From a bacterium (GTDB taxonomy: Bacteria; Ratteibacteria; UBA8468; B48-G9; JAFGKM01): 32,087 bases of DNA. The notes below the pieces were generated by a model. The model was not told the origin of the DNA, ran no database searches, and saw only the letters and a list, made by a program, of their open reading frames with translations. Positions 1 to 7,061 of the stretch are shown here, one piece after another; position 1 is the stretch's first letter, and every line of letters begins with the position of its first letter. Location: assembly GCA_035370465.1 (NCBI GenBank), contig DAOOVW010000006.1:1-32087 (forward strand), in the 5' to 3' direction. Position numbers and translations under genes: made by a program.

Positions 1-57
1 TTTTGTCTTGTCTAACATACCTTTTGGAGTAGATTTATTATGTCTCAATTCGAAACA

Positions 58-96
58 TTGACAGTGTAATTTTTTTAGATAAAATATTAGTAATAT
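58..96 (+). promoter_or_regulatory. Sigma-70-type promoter with overlapping palindrome, upstream of the Rrf2 operon
   Basis: A perfect -35 box TTGACA (58-63) is followed after 16 bp by TAAAAT (80-85), which puts the transcription start near 92. A perfect 13-bp palindrome, ATATTAGTAATAT (84-96), begins at the end of the -10 box and covers the predicted start. This is where a repressor site would sit, and the first gene downstream encodes an Rrf2 regulator, so autoregulation is a natural inference. The remaining leader to the first ATG (about 128 nt) shows no recognisable riboswitch. The promoter boxes and palindrome are seen directly; the operator role is inferred. Confidence 0.6.
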
Positions 97-219
97 GATG
101 GGAAAAATAATATTTGTAAAAGGAAGAAAAAAATAGATATAGAATTAATAAAAATATCAGAAGACAATTTAAAAGATAACAAAGGTAAAATAAAACTTAT
201 TCTGTAAGGAGTAAAACAA

Positions 220-651
220 ATGAAGTTTTCAACAAAAACAAGATATGGAGTAAGAGCAATGATAGAACTTGCACTTAACTTTAATGGTACACCTATTTCT
301 TTAAAAGATATTGCTGAGAAACAGGATATTTCTGAAAAATATCTTGAACAAATAATGCTAATATTGAAAAAAGCAGGGTTAGTTGAAAGTATTCAAGGGA
401 CAAACGGAGGTTTTATACTTGTTAATAAACCATCTGAAATTAAACTATCTGAAATTGTTGAAGTTCTTGAAGGGGGTTTTTCCCCAGTTGCCTGTGTTGA
501 TAAAGAAATCTTATGTAAAAAAAGTAAAGTTTGTTCTGCAAGAAATGTCTGGATAAAGGTAAAAAATGCAATAAAAGATATTCTTGATTCAATTACATTA
601 GAACAATTAGTTGAAGAGGAAAAGAAAAAACAGAGTATTTATTATATTTAG
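220..651 (+). CDS. Rrf2 family transcriptional regulator, IscR-like, with three candidate Fe-S cysteines
   Basis: This 143-residue protein has the Rrf2 winged-helix fold: an N-terminal start typical of the family (MKFSTKTRYGVRAM), a recognition region around residues 27-66 and the wing signature GTNGGF. Cysteines 92, 99 and 105 match closely in position and spacing the three [2Fe-2S]-binding cysteines of E. coli IscR (92, 98, 104), so an Fe-S sensor is likely. The start follows TAAGGAG with good spacing. Its stop is 20 nt from the cysK start and the operon continues with sulfur-using enzymes, so it probably controls cysteine or Fe-S supply in the manner of IscR or CymR. A palindrome over its own promoter suggests autoregulation. 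Whether it senses cluster status, cysteine or sulfide cannot be read from sequence. Confidence 0.9.
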   Translation: MKFSTKTRYGVRAMIELALNFNGTPISLKDIAEKQDISEKYLEQIMLILKKAGLVESIQGTNGGFILVNKPSEIKLSEIVEVLEGGFSPVACVDKEILCKKSKVCSARNVWIKVKNAIKDILDSITLEQLVEEEKKKQSIYYI

Positions 652-671
652 TGGTAAAAATTGGAGAGAAA

Positions 672-1604
672 ATGAAGGTAAGTAAAAATATAACGAATTT
701 GATAGGCAATACACCTCTTGTAAAATTAAATAAATTAACAGAGAAATGTTATGCTGAAATTTATGCAAAACTTGAATTTTTTAATCCCTGTGGTTCCATA
801 AAAGATAGAGTTGCAGTAAATATGATTGAAGAGGCAGAAAGAAAAGGGATAATAAATAACGATACTGTAATAATTGAACCAACAAGTGGAAATACAGGTA
901 TTGGACTTGCTTTTGTATGTGCTCAAAAGGGATATAAACTTATTTTAACGATGCCAGAAAATATGTCAACTGAACGAAGAAAACTTCTTTCTTTATTTGG
1001 TGCAGAGGTTGTTTTAACTCCTATTCGTGAAGGGATGTCTGGAGCAATAAAAAAGGCAGAAAAAATTTCTAAAAAATATAAAAAATCATTTATGCCTCAA
1101 CAGTTTAAAAATCCTGCAAATCCTGATATTCATAGAAAAACAACAGCAGAAGAAATATGGAAAGATACAGATGGAAATATAGATATTTTTGTTGCAGGAA
1201 TTGGAACAGGAGGGACAATCACAGGAGTTGGAGAGTCATTAAAGAAAAGGAAAAAAAGTGTTAAAATTATTGGTATTGAACCAGAAAATTCGTCTGTTCT
1301 TTCAGGAGGAAAACCGGGAGAGCATAAAATTGAGGGCATAGGAGCAGGGTTTATCCCTGATATTTTAAATATAGGTATAATTGATGAAATAATAAAGGTC
1401 TCTGATAAAGATGCAATTGAAACGACAGAAAAATTAGCAAAACAAGAAGGAATTTTAGCAGGTATTTCAAGTGGAGCAGGAACATTTGCTTCTATTAAAA
1501 TTGGAATGAGAAAAGAAAATAAAGGGAAATTGATAGTTGTTATTTTCCCTGATACAGGTGAAAGATATTTATCGGTTTTAAATGAAAAGCGGGCAGAAAA
1601 ATAA
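672..1604 (+). CDS. cysK: Cysteine synthase (O-acetylserine sulfhydrylase)
   Basis: The product (310 residues from this start) makes L-cysteine from O-acetylserine and sulfide with pyridoxal phosphate. Family signatures are clear: the N-terminal NLIGNTPLVKLNKL, the PLP lysine (Lys44) in NPCGSIKDR, the substrate loop TSGNTG, the PLP phosphate-binding GTGGTITG, and SSGAG near the C terminus. The reading frame extends upstream to a GTG at 651, but the ATG at 672 is preferred because a GGAGA Shine-Dalgarno precedes it and the protein then begins as CysK proteins do. It lies directly behind the Rrf2 gene and 11 nt before thi4. Cystathionine beta-synthase-like use of other acceptors cannot be excluded, but length and neighbours favour CysK. 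Confidence 0.93.
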   Translation: MKVSKNITNLIGNTPLVKLNKLTEKCYAEIYAKLEFFNPCGSIKDRVAVNMIEEAERKGIINNDTVIIEPTSGNTGIGLAFVCAQKGYKLILTMPENMSTERRKLLSLFGAEVVLTPIREGMSGAIKKAEKISKKYKKSFMPQQFKNPANPDIHRKTTAEEIWKDTDGNIDIFVAGIGTGGTITGVGESLKKRKKSVKIIGIEPENSSVLSGGKPGEHKIEGIGAGFIPDILNIGIIDEIIKVSDKDAIETTEKLAKQEGILAGISSGAGTFASIKIGMRKENKGKLIVVIFPDTGERYLSVLNEKRAEK

Positions 1605-1615
1605 GGAGGAAAAAA

Positions 1616-2392
1616 GTGGAAAAGGAAATATCAAAAGGTATTATTGAAAGTTATATGAAGGAATTTATTGATAATTTAGAGGTTGATGTTGCAATTGTGG
1701 GTGCAGGACCTTCAGGACTTATTTGTGGTTATTATCTTGCAAAAAAAAGAATAAAAGTAGCAATTTTTGAGAGGTCATTAAGAGTTGGAGGGGGAATGCC
1801 AGGAGGGGGAATGATGTTTAATAAAATTGTTATTCAAAAAGAGGCAAAAGAAATTTTAGATGAATTTGAAATAACTCTTAAAGAATATGAAAATGGACTT
1901 TATATTGCAAATTCAGTTGAAACAATATCCTCTTTTGCTTATAGAACATTGAAAGCAGGAGCAAAAATTTTTAATCTTATAAGTGTTGAAGATGTTGTTA
2001 TAAGAGAGAAGAGAATAAATGGAGTTGTTTTAAATTGGAGTGCAGTTGGAATAGCCAAATTACATGTTGATCCACTGGTTGTCTTATCAAATTATGTTGT
2101 TGATGCAACCGGTCATGATTGTGAGGTCTGCAGGATTGTTGAAAAAAAAGTAGGTGGAATTGAAGTAAAAGGCGAAAAATCAATGTGGGCAGAAAAAGGG
2201 GAAAAAGAAATCTTAGGTAATACAGGACAGGTTTATCCCGGTCTTATGGTTTGTGGTATGGCAGCAAATGCTTTTTATGGTTCTCCAAGAATGGGAGCAA
2301 TTTTTGGTGGTATGCTTCTATCAGGAAAAAAGGCAGCGGAGTTGGTAGAAAGGGAGGTTCTTAATGGCAAAAACAATAGAAGAGATAAATGA
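1616..2392 (+). CDS. thi4: Thi4-family thiazole synthase (sulfide-dependent type likely)
   Basis: This 258-residue FAD/NAD-binding protein belongs to the Thi4/THI1 family that forms the thiazole half of thiamine from NAD and glycine. It has the dinucleotide-binding motif VAIVGAGPSG (25-34), the glycine-rich loop GGGMPGGGMMF, the ATGHD motif (164-168) and the C-terminal GSPRMGAIFGGMLLSG. Yeast THI4 donates sulfur from its own Cys205; prokaryotic enzymes that lack this Cys use free sulfide. By eye the Cys205 position aligns with Val175, although Cys169 and Cys172 lie in the same loop. The start is GTG behind a strong AAGGAGG. Placement between cysK and the homocysteine gene supports use of the same sulfide pool. 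No TPP riboswitch is seen upstream. Confidence 0.88.
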   Translation: MEKEISKGIIESYMKEFIDNLEVDVAIVGAGPSGLICGYYLAKKRIKVAIFERSLRVGGGMPGGGMMFNKIVIQKEAKEILDEFEITLKEYENGLYIANSVETISSFAYRTLKAGAKIFNLISVEDVVIREKRINGVVLNWSAVGIAKLHVDPLVVLSNYVVDATGHDCEVCRIVEKKVGGIEVKGEKSMWAEKGEKEILGNTGQVYPGLMVCGMAANAFYGSPRMGAIFGGMLLSGKKAAELVEREVLNGKNNRRDK

Positions 2393-3557
2393 AAAAATAA
2401 AAAAAGGAAAAGTTGTTGTTGTAACAGCAGAAGAGCTAATTGATATGAAGAAAAGTGCAAATAGTAAAAAATTATCAGAAGAAATAGATGTTGTAACAAC
2501 AGGAACTTTTGGACCAATGTGTTCTTCTGGTCTTCTTATAAATTTTGGACATTCCAAACCAAAAATAAAAATGGGTGGAGGAAGTGTCTATTTAAACAAG
2601 GTACCTGCTTATGCAGGACTGGCTGCTGTTGATGTTTATATTGGAGCAGCAGCACTTCCTGATAATGACCCAAGAAATAGTAATTATCCAGGTGAATTTA
2701 AATATGGAGGAGGACATGTTATTGAGGACCTAGTAAGTAATAAAGAAATTGAACTTAAAGTAGAAACATACGGAACTGATTGTTATCCAAGAAAACATCT
2801 TAAAACAAAATTGAAACTAAATGACTTAAATGAAACAACACTTTTTAATCCAAGAAATTGTTATCAAAACTATAATGTGGCAGTTAATCTTTCTGATAGG
2901 ACAATTTATACTTATATGGGAATTCTTAAACCAAATTTAGGAAATGCAAATTATTCTTCTGCTGGACAATTATCACCTCTTTTGAAAGACCCATATTTAA
3001 AAACAATTGGGTCTGGCACAAGAATTTTTTTAGGTGGTGGAATTGGTTATGTTGCCTGGTGGGGAACTCAATTTAACCCTTCTGTTAAAAGAAAAGAAAA
3101 TGGGATACCTATTGAAGGTGGTTGTACACTAACTTTAATAGGAGACCTTAAACAGATGAGCCCTGATTTTTTAAAAGGAGCATCATTAACAGGGTATGGA
3201 GTTAGTTTAATAGTTGGAGTTGGAATTCCTATACCTATTTTAAATGAAGAAATTTTAAATTTTGCTTCAATACCTGATGAGGAAATTTATGCACCAGTAG
3301 TTGATTATAGTAATGATTACCCAAATGCAATAGAAAAAGTTATTTGTTGGGTAAATTATGCCCAACTTAAAAGCGGCAAAGTAGAAATAATGGGTAAGAA
3401 AGTTCCAACCGGTTCTTTATCAAGTTATAAAAAAAGCAGGGAGATTGCAAATATTCTTAAAAATTGGATTGGAAGTGGTAAATTTTTATTAACAGAACCA
3501 ATCTTTCATTTTCCTGGTCCTGATAGTGGATATATGCCAAAACCAATGAAAATTTAA
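2364..3557 (+). CDS. Homocysteine biosynthesis protein, DUF39/HcyBio family (COG1900)
   Basis: The 397-residue protein matches the DUF39 family studied as Methanosarcina MA1821, which with a NIL-ferredoxin partner converts aspartate semialdehyde plus sulfur into homocysteine without O-acetyl- or O-succinylhomoserine. Recognisable segments are GTFGPMCSSG, the glycine-rich KMGGGSVYLN, YPGEFKYGGGHVIEDL, ETYGTDCYPR and FLGGGIGYVAWWG. Cysteines 53 and 140 fall in the conserved motifs expected to carry persulfide chemistry; Cys166 is a further candidate. The C-terminal CBS pair found in some archaeal members is absent. The gene overlaps thi4 by 29 nt and has its own GGGAGG Shine-Dalgarno inside thi4. 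The partner ferredoxin follows directly, as in methanogens, which makes the assignment firm. Confidence 0.9.
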   Translation: MAKTIEEINEKIKKGKVVVVTAEELIDMKKSANSKKLSEEIDVVTTGTFGPMCSSGLLINFGHSKPKIKMGGGSVYLNKVPAYAGLAAVDVYIGAAALPDNDPRNSNYPGEFKYGGGHVIEDLVSNKEIELKVETYGTDCYPRKHLKTKLKLNDLNETTLFNPRNCYQNYNVAVNLSDRTIYTYMGILKPNLGNANYSSAGQLSPLLKDPYLKTIGSGTRIFLGGGIGYVAWWGTQFNPSVKRKENGIPIEGGCTLTLIGDLKQMSPDFLKGASLTGYGVSLIVGVGIPIPILNEEILNFASIPDEEIYAPVVDYSNDYPNAIEKVICWVNYAQLKSGKVEIMGKKVPTGSLSSYKKSREIANILKNWIGSGKFLLTEPIFHFPGPDSGYMPKPMKI

Positions 3558-3568
3558 TAGGAGAAAAA

Positions 3569-3976
3569 ATGGAAATAAAAAAAAGATATGTTATGCACTT
3601 TCCACCAAATTTAATTGATAAACCAATAATTTCAGATGCAGTAAGAAAATATAATTTTCAATTTAATATTTTAAAAGCATATATAACTCCTGAAGAAGAA
3701 GGTACTCTTGTTATTGAATTGATAGGCGAAGAGAAAAATTTAGAAAATACAGAAAATGTTCTAAAAGAAATGGGAGTAAAAGTCCAGACAATAGAAAGTG
3801 ATATTAAAATGCTCAAAGAAAAATGTACTGATTGTGGTGTTTGTGTTCCTTTATGTCCAACAGGTGCTTTAAAAAAAGAAGATGACTTTACTATTAGTTT
3901 TTTGCCTTCAAAATGTGTTGCATGTGAAATTTGTATAAAAGCATGTCCAACAAAAGCAATGATATCAACAATTTAA
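3569..3976 (+). CDS. NIL domain plus 2x[4Fe-4S] ferredoxin, partner of the homocysteine synthase
   Basis: The 135-residue protein has an N-terminal NIL domain (about residues 3-78), a small ligand-binding fold known from methionine ABC transporter ATPases. It is followed by a bacterial-type ferredoxin with two complete [4Fe-4S] motifs: Cys86, 89, 92 and 96, then Cys116, 119, 122 and 126, each ending in the usual CP. It corresponds to MA1822 of Methanosarcina, which is needed together with the DUF39 protein for sulfide-dependent homocysteine formation. It begins 11 nt after the DUF39 gene behind GGAG and ends 1 nt before nadA. The likely job is to deliver electrons, and possibly to bind a sulfur amino acid or substrate through the NIL domain; the latter is inference. 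Confidence 0.9.
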   Translation: MEIKKRYVMHFPPNLIDKPIISDAVRKYNFQFNILKAYITPEEEGTLVIELIGEEKNLENTENVLKEMGVKVQTIESDIKMLKEKCTDCGVCVPLCPTGALKKEDDFTISFLPSKCVACEICIKACPTKAMISTI

Positions 3977-3977
3977 A

Positions 3978-4877
3978 ATGGATAAAGAAATAAGAAAACT
4001 AAAAGAGGAGAAAAATGCAGTAATTCTTGCACATAATTATCAAATACCAGAAGTTCAGGAAATTGCCGATTTTGTTGGTGATTCTTTTGAATTGTCAAAA
4101 AAGGCATCTGAGATAAAAGACGCAGAGATAATTGTTTTTTGTGGAGTTAAATTTATGGCAGAGACAGCAAAAATACTTTCTCCTTCAAAAAAGGTATTAC
4201 TTCCTGAAATGGATGCAACCTGTCCTATGGCTGATATGGTAAAAGTTCAGGATGTAATTAAAATGAAAGAAAAAGAGCCAGATGCATGGGTTGTATCTTA
4301 TGTAAATACAAATGCAGAAGTTAAATGTCTTTCTGATGTTTGTTGTACAAGTGGAAATGCAGAAAAAATTGTTAGAAATATCCCTGCAAAAAAAATAATA
4401 TTTTTGCCTGATAAAAATTTATGCTGGTATGTCCAGCAAAGAGTAAAAGAAAAAGAGATAATATGCTGGGATGGATTTTGCTATGTTCACCAGCAATTTA
4501 CAACAGATGATATAAAAAAAGCAAGAAAAAAGTATCCTGAGGCAGAAATTGTTGTTCATCCTGAATGCGACCCAGAAGTTCAAAAATTAGCAGATGGTAT
4601 TTATTCAACTTCTGGAATGTTAAAAAGAGTTAAAGAATCAAAGACAAAAAAATTTATAATAGGAACAGAAGAAGGGATTATTTATCGGATGAAAAAAGAA
4701 AACCCAGAAAAGGAATTTTATCCTTTAGGAGATAAAAAAGTTTGTTCTGATATGAAAAAAATAACTTTTGAAAGTGTAAAAAGGTCATTAGAAGAAGAGA
4801 TATATCAAATAAATTTGGGAAAAGAAATAATTGAAAAAGGTAAAATATCTCTTGAAAAAATGTTTGAATATTCTTAA
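3978..4877 (+). CDS. nadA: Quinolinate synthase
   Basis: NadA condenses iminoaspartate with dihydroxyacetone phosphate to make quinolinate for NAD. This 299-residue protein shows the family layout: AHNYQIPEVQEIADFVGDS near the N terminus, ATCPMADM, SYVNTNAEVK, CTSGNA and HPEC. The three [4Fe-4S] ligands are Cys82, Cys168 (in GFCYVH) and Cys256 (in KVCSDMK), matching the Thermotoga enzyme closely in position. The gene starts 1 nt after the ferredoxin stop. nadB and nadC are not in the window. Its membership of a sulfur operon fits the Fe-S need of NadA, and NAD is the substrate of Thi4, so NAD supply and thiazole formation may be co-regulated; that link is inferred. Confidence 0.95.
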   Translation: MDKEIRKLKEEKNAVILAHNYQIPEVQEIADFVGDSFELSKKASEIKDAEIIVFCGVKFMAETAKILSPSKKVLLPEMDATCPMADMVKVQDVIKMKEKEPDAWVVSYVNTNAEVKCLSDVCCTSGNAEKIVRNIPAKKIIFLPDKNLCWYVQQRVKEKEIICWDGFCYVHQQFTTDDIKKARKKYPEAEIVVHPECDPEVQKLADGIYSTSGMLKRVKESKTKKFIIGTEEGIIYRMKKENPEKEFYPLGDKKVCSDMKKITFESVKRSLEEEIYQINLGKEIIEKGKISLEKMFEYS

Positions 4878-4910
4878 TTTACTGAATATAAGTTATTGAT
4901 TTTCAAGCAC

Positions 4911-4933
4911 TTGTTAACTTACGAAGTTAACAA
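4911..4933 (+). repeat. Perfect inverted repeat (10-bp arms, 3-nt loop) after nadA
   Basis: TTGTTAACTT, loop ACG, then AAGTTAACAA forms a perfect 10-bp stem in the 64-nt gap between nadA and the rseC-like gene. It is followed by an A-run rather than a T-run on the + strand, so it is not a classic intrinsic terminator for nadA. It could be a protein-binding palindrome, an RNA-stabilising hairpin, or a weak terminator in the other direction. A related hairpin lies downstream of comM at 26568-26587, and the 36 nt ending in the left arm (4885-4920) match 26541-26576 at 29 positions without gaps. Confidence 0.6.
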
Positions 4934-4941
4934 AAAATAAA

Positions 4942-5331
4942 ATGAAGGAAAATGGGAAAGTTATAGAATTAAAAGGAGATATAGCAGTTGTTAAGATGGA
5001 AAGAAAGAATAAATGTGAGAAATGTGGATTATGTGAAAAAATTGCTGGAAGAGACCCTTTTATAGAAGTAAAGAATAAAATTGATGCAAAAATTGGTGAT
5101 GAAGTAGAAGTAGAAATAAAAGAAGATGACCTTCTAAAAATTTCAATTTTTATTTTTGGTTTTCCTCTTTTGGGGTTTATTTTAGGGATAATTAGTTCTT
5201 ATTTTTGTAAAAATATTACATTAAAAATTGTTGTTTTTCTTGTTTTTTTACTATCTTTCTGGATTGCTGGTTTTAAAAAAGGAAAAAATTATGCAGAAAA
5301 CACAAAACCTCACATTGTCTCAAAAATTTAA
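4942..5331 (+). CDS. RseC/MucC-like membrane protein
   Basis: The 129-residue protein has the RseC pattern: a small N-terminal beta-rich region with a cysteine cluster (Cys25, Cys28, Cys31 in KCEKCGLC), a VGDEVEVEI-like segment, then two transmembrane helices (about 69-91 and 95-112) and a short basic tail. RseC proteins act with Rsx/Rnf electron-transport complexes in reducing SoxR or influence sigma-E; here no rnf, rsx or soxR genes are adjacent. The start lacks a clear Shine-Dalgarno. It follows the nadA hairpin and precedes a NifU-domain gene, so a role in membrane-linked redox or Fe-S chemistry is plausible but unproven. Confidence 0.75.
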   Translation: MKENGKVIELKGDIAVVKMERKNKCEKCGLCEKIAGRDPFIEVKNKIDAKIGDEVEVEIKEDDLLKISIFIFGFPLLGFILGIISSYFCKNITLKIVVFLVFLLSFWIAGFKKGKNYAENTKPHIVSKI

Positions 5332-5381
5332 TTTCTGAACAATTAAACATGTTTTAATAATAGAGTTTTATGGGAGGAATT

Positions 5382-5609
5382 ATGGAGTTAAAAGAAAAAG
5401 TTGAGAAAGCAATAGAAGATGTAAGAGAATTTTTACAGACAGAGGGTGGAGATTGTGAGATAGTTGATGTTGAAAATGAGAAAGTAAAAGTTCGTCTAAA
5501 AGGTACTTGTAGGGGCTGTCCATTTGCTGTTATTACTTTAAAGATGAGAATAGAAAGTATTATAAAAGAAAGAGTCCCTGAAATAAAAGAAGTTGTTGAA
5601 GTTGACTAA
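5382..5609 (+). CDS. NifU C-terminal domain protein (Fe-S scaffold/carrier)
   Basis: This is a single NifU C-terminal (Nfu) domain of 75 residues. The family signature GTCRGCPFAVITLKMRIE contains the CxxC pair that binds a bridging [4Fe-4S] cluster, preceded by the typical VREFLQTEGGDCEIVDV segment. An ATG at 5370 is also in frame, but the GGGAGG at 5372-5377 precedes the ATG at 5382, so that start is preferred. Such small Nfu proteins receive clusters from a scaffold and pass them to target enzymes; NadA and the NIL ferredoxin upstream are obvious local clients. The HypA-like gene follows after 25 nt. Confidence 0.9.
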   Translation: MELKEKVEKAIEDVREFLQTEGGDCEIVDVENEKVKVRLKGTCRGCPFAVITLKMRIESIIKERVPEIKEVVEVD

Positions 5610-5634
5610 TGATATAAAATTAAAAGGAATTTCA

Positions 5635-5892
5635 ATGCATGAATTTTCAGTCGTAGAGAATCTAATAAAAATTTTAAAAAAAGTGATAAAAGAGAATAAC
5701 GCAAAAAAAGTATTAAAAGTAAATTTAAAAATTAACCCATTTAGTTGTTTAGACCAGGAGAATTTAAATTTTATTTTTTCTTCAATTGTAAAAAATAATG
5801 ATTTTTTAGAAAATACAAAAATAATTATAAAAAGAGGAAAAGACCCATTATCAAGAGAATATATAGTTGAAAATGTAGAAATTGAAATTTAA
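5635..5892 (+). CDS. HypA-like protein lacking the zinc-binding domain
   Basis: The 85-residue product starts MHEFSVVENLIKIL, like the nickel metallochaperone HypA, whose Met1-His2-Glu3 end binds nickel. Residues 20-65 also follow HypA (KVNLKINPFSCL, then an FIFSSIVK helix and an IIIKR strand). The family then has a zinc hairpin with two CxxC motifs, about 35-40 residues; here it is missing and the chain runs straight into SREYIVENVEIEI, which resembles HypA's last strand. The frame extends upstream to 5593, but the ATG at 5635 has an AAAAGGA Shine-Dalgarno and gives the required MHE start. No hydrogenase or hypB gene is nearby. It may be a nickel chaperone without zinc control or a repurposed fold. 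Confidence 0.7.
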   Translation: MHEFSVVENLIKILKKVIKENNAKKVLKVNLKINPFSCLDQENLNFIFSSIVKNNDFLENTKIIIKRGKDPLSREYIVENVEIEI

Positions 5893-5916
5893 AAATGAGA
5901 GAAAAAGGAGGAATTT

Positions 5917-7059
5917 ATGATGGATATTTTTAAAATAAAAAATGCAAAAACAAAAAGAATTTCAAGTTATGATGTTGAAGGAAGAAATGCTGATAGATGG
6001 ATTATAAACCCAGGAGAGAAAAAAGTACTTGCAGAAATTGAAGGGACCGGTTGTATTACTCATATATGGATGACACAAAGCGGTAATTATTCTTTATATA
6101 GAGATGTTCTTTTAAAATTTTACTGGGATGAAGAAGAAAATCCAAGTATATTAGTTCCACTTGGAGATTTTTTCTGTTTAGGACATTCTCTTGTTAATTC
6201 TTTTTGCTGTCTACCATTTAGTGCATCAACAAATACACCATATATTTTTGGGGGTGGCTGTGCTTTGAATTGCTATTTGCCTATGCCATTTAACAAGGGG
6301 GCAAAAATTGAAATTTTAAATGAGTCAGACCAAGCATATGGTCAGTATTTTTATATTGATTATGAAATTTATGAAAATAATTTTGAAGGAGAAATAGGAT
6401 ATTTACACTCACAATGGAAAAGAGAAAATCCTACACCTGGATGGGGAAATGAGTTTAAAGTAAATATACCAGAGGTTGATATAGTAAATAAGGAAAAAAT
6501 TGCTTATAATAATAACTATGTAATTATGGAAGGTGAAGGGAGAGGGCATTTTATTGGGTTTAACCTTTCTGTAACAAATTTTCATTCTGATTGGTGGGGT
6601 GAAGGAGATGAAATGGTTTGGGTTGATGGATATAAATGGCCACCTGATTTACATGGAACAGGAAGTGAAGATTGTTTTAATCAAGCATGGGGCATGCAAG
6701 AAAATGCTTTCTTATTTAATGGTTCGTCAATTTATGAAAAAAATTCTATTTTTGGGCATTCTCTTTATGATGGGAAACTTCAAGGGGGTTATCAGACATC
6801 ATATATTTTCTATATTACAAATCCAATCCATTTTAAAAAATCAATAAAATTCACAATTGAACATGGGCATGGAAATCATCTTTCAAATGACTATTCATCA
6901 ACTGCTTATTGGTATCAAATTGAACCACATAAGTCATTTGGAATTTTACCGGTGGAAAAGAGAAAACCAATTTTATTAAAATTTGAAAATTCTCCTCAAC
7001 TACAAACAGAAAAAAGGAAAATTATATTAACAGAGGAAATGAAAAAAAGAAAAAAATAA
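5917..7059 (+). CDS. DUF2961/GH172 family glycoside hydrolase
   Basis: The 380-residue protein fits the DUF2961 family, now GH172, whose characterised members act on alpha-D-fructofuranosides (difructose dianhydride I) or D-arabinofuranosides. It shows the family's beta-jelly-roll segments, including GTGCITHIWMT, VPLGDFFCLGH and ALNCYLPMPF. The two glutamates expected for catalysis are present: Glu229 in WWGEGDE and Glu251 in HGTGSEDCF, 22 residues apart, compared with 21 in the Bifidobacterium enzyme. There is no signal peptide, so it should act in the cytoplasm on an imported sugar. It has a strong GGAGG Shine-Dalgarno. A TauE/SafE permease follows after 2 nt, but no sugar transporter is adjacent. 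The exact substrate cannot be predicted. Confidence 0.85.
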   Translation: MMDIFKIKNAKTKRISSYDVEGRNADRWIINPGEKKVLAEIEGTGCITHIWMTQSGNYSLYRDVLLKFYWDEEENPSILVPLGDFFCLGHSLVNSFCCLPFSASTNTPYIFGGGCALNCYLPMPFNKGAKIEILNESDQAYGQYFYIDYEIYENNFEGEIGYLHSQWKRENPTPGWGNEFKVNIPEVDIVNKEKIAYNNNYVIMEGEGRGHFIGFNLSVTNFHSDWWGEGDEMVWVDGYKWPPDLHGTGSEDCFNQAWGMQENAFLFNGSSIYEKNSIFGHSLYDGKLQGGYQTSYIFYITNPIHFKKSIKFTIEHGHGNHLSNDYSSTAYWYQIEPHKSFGILPVEKRKPILLKFENSPQLQTEKRKIILTEEMKKRKK

Positions 7060-7061
7060 AA

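Noticed and set aside
1..18. A possible gene start on the - strand at the left edge (ATG at 18 behind AAAAGG)
   Set aside because: Only six codons are inside the window and the Shine-Dalgarno spacing is too short; nothing can be recognised.
94..207. An open frame of about 37 codons in the Rrf2 leader
   Set aside because: It has no start codon, no family resemblance, and lies in the predicted untranslated leader.
1560..1616. A TPP riboswitch before thi4
   Set aside because: The gap to cysK is only 11 nt and no conserved thi-box sequences are present.
2275..2557. Many long open frames on the strand opposite real genes (for example opposite thi4/DUF39, argD and purL)
   Set aside because: They lack ribosome binding sites and family signatures, are rich in Leu, Phe and Ser as expected for antisense of AT-rich genes, and overlap well-supported genes completely.
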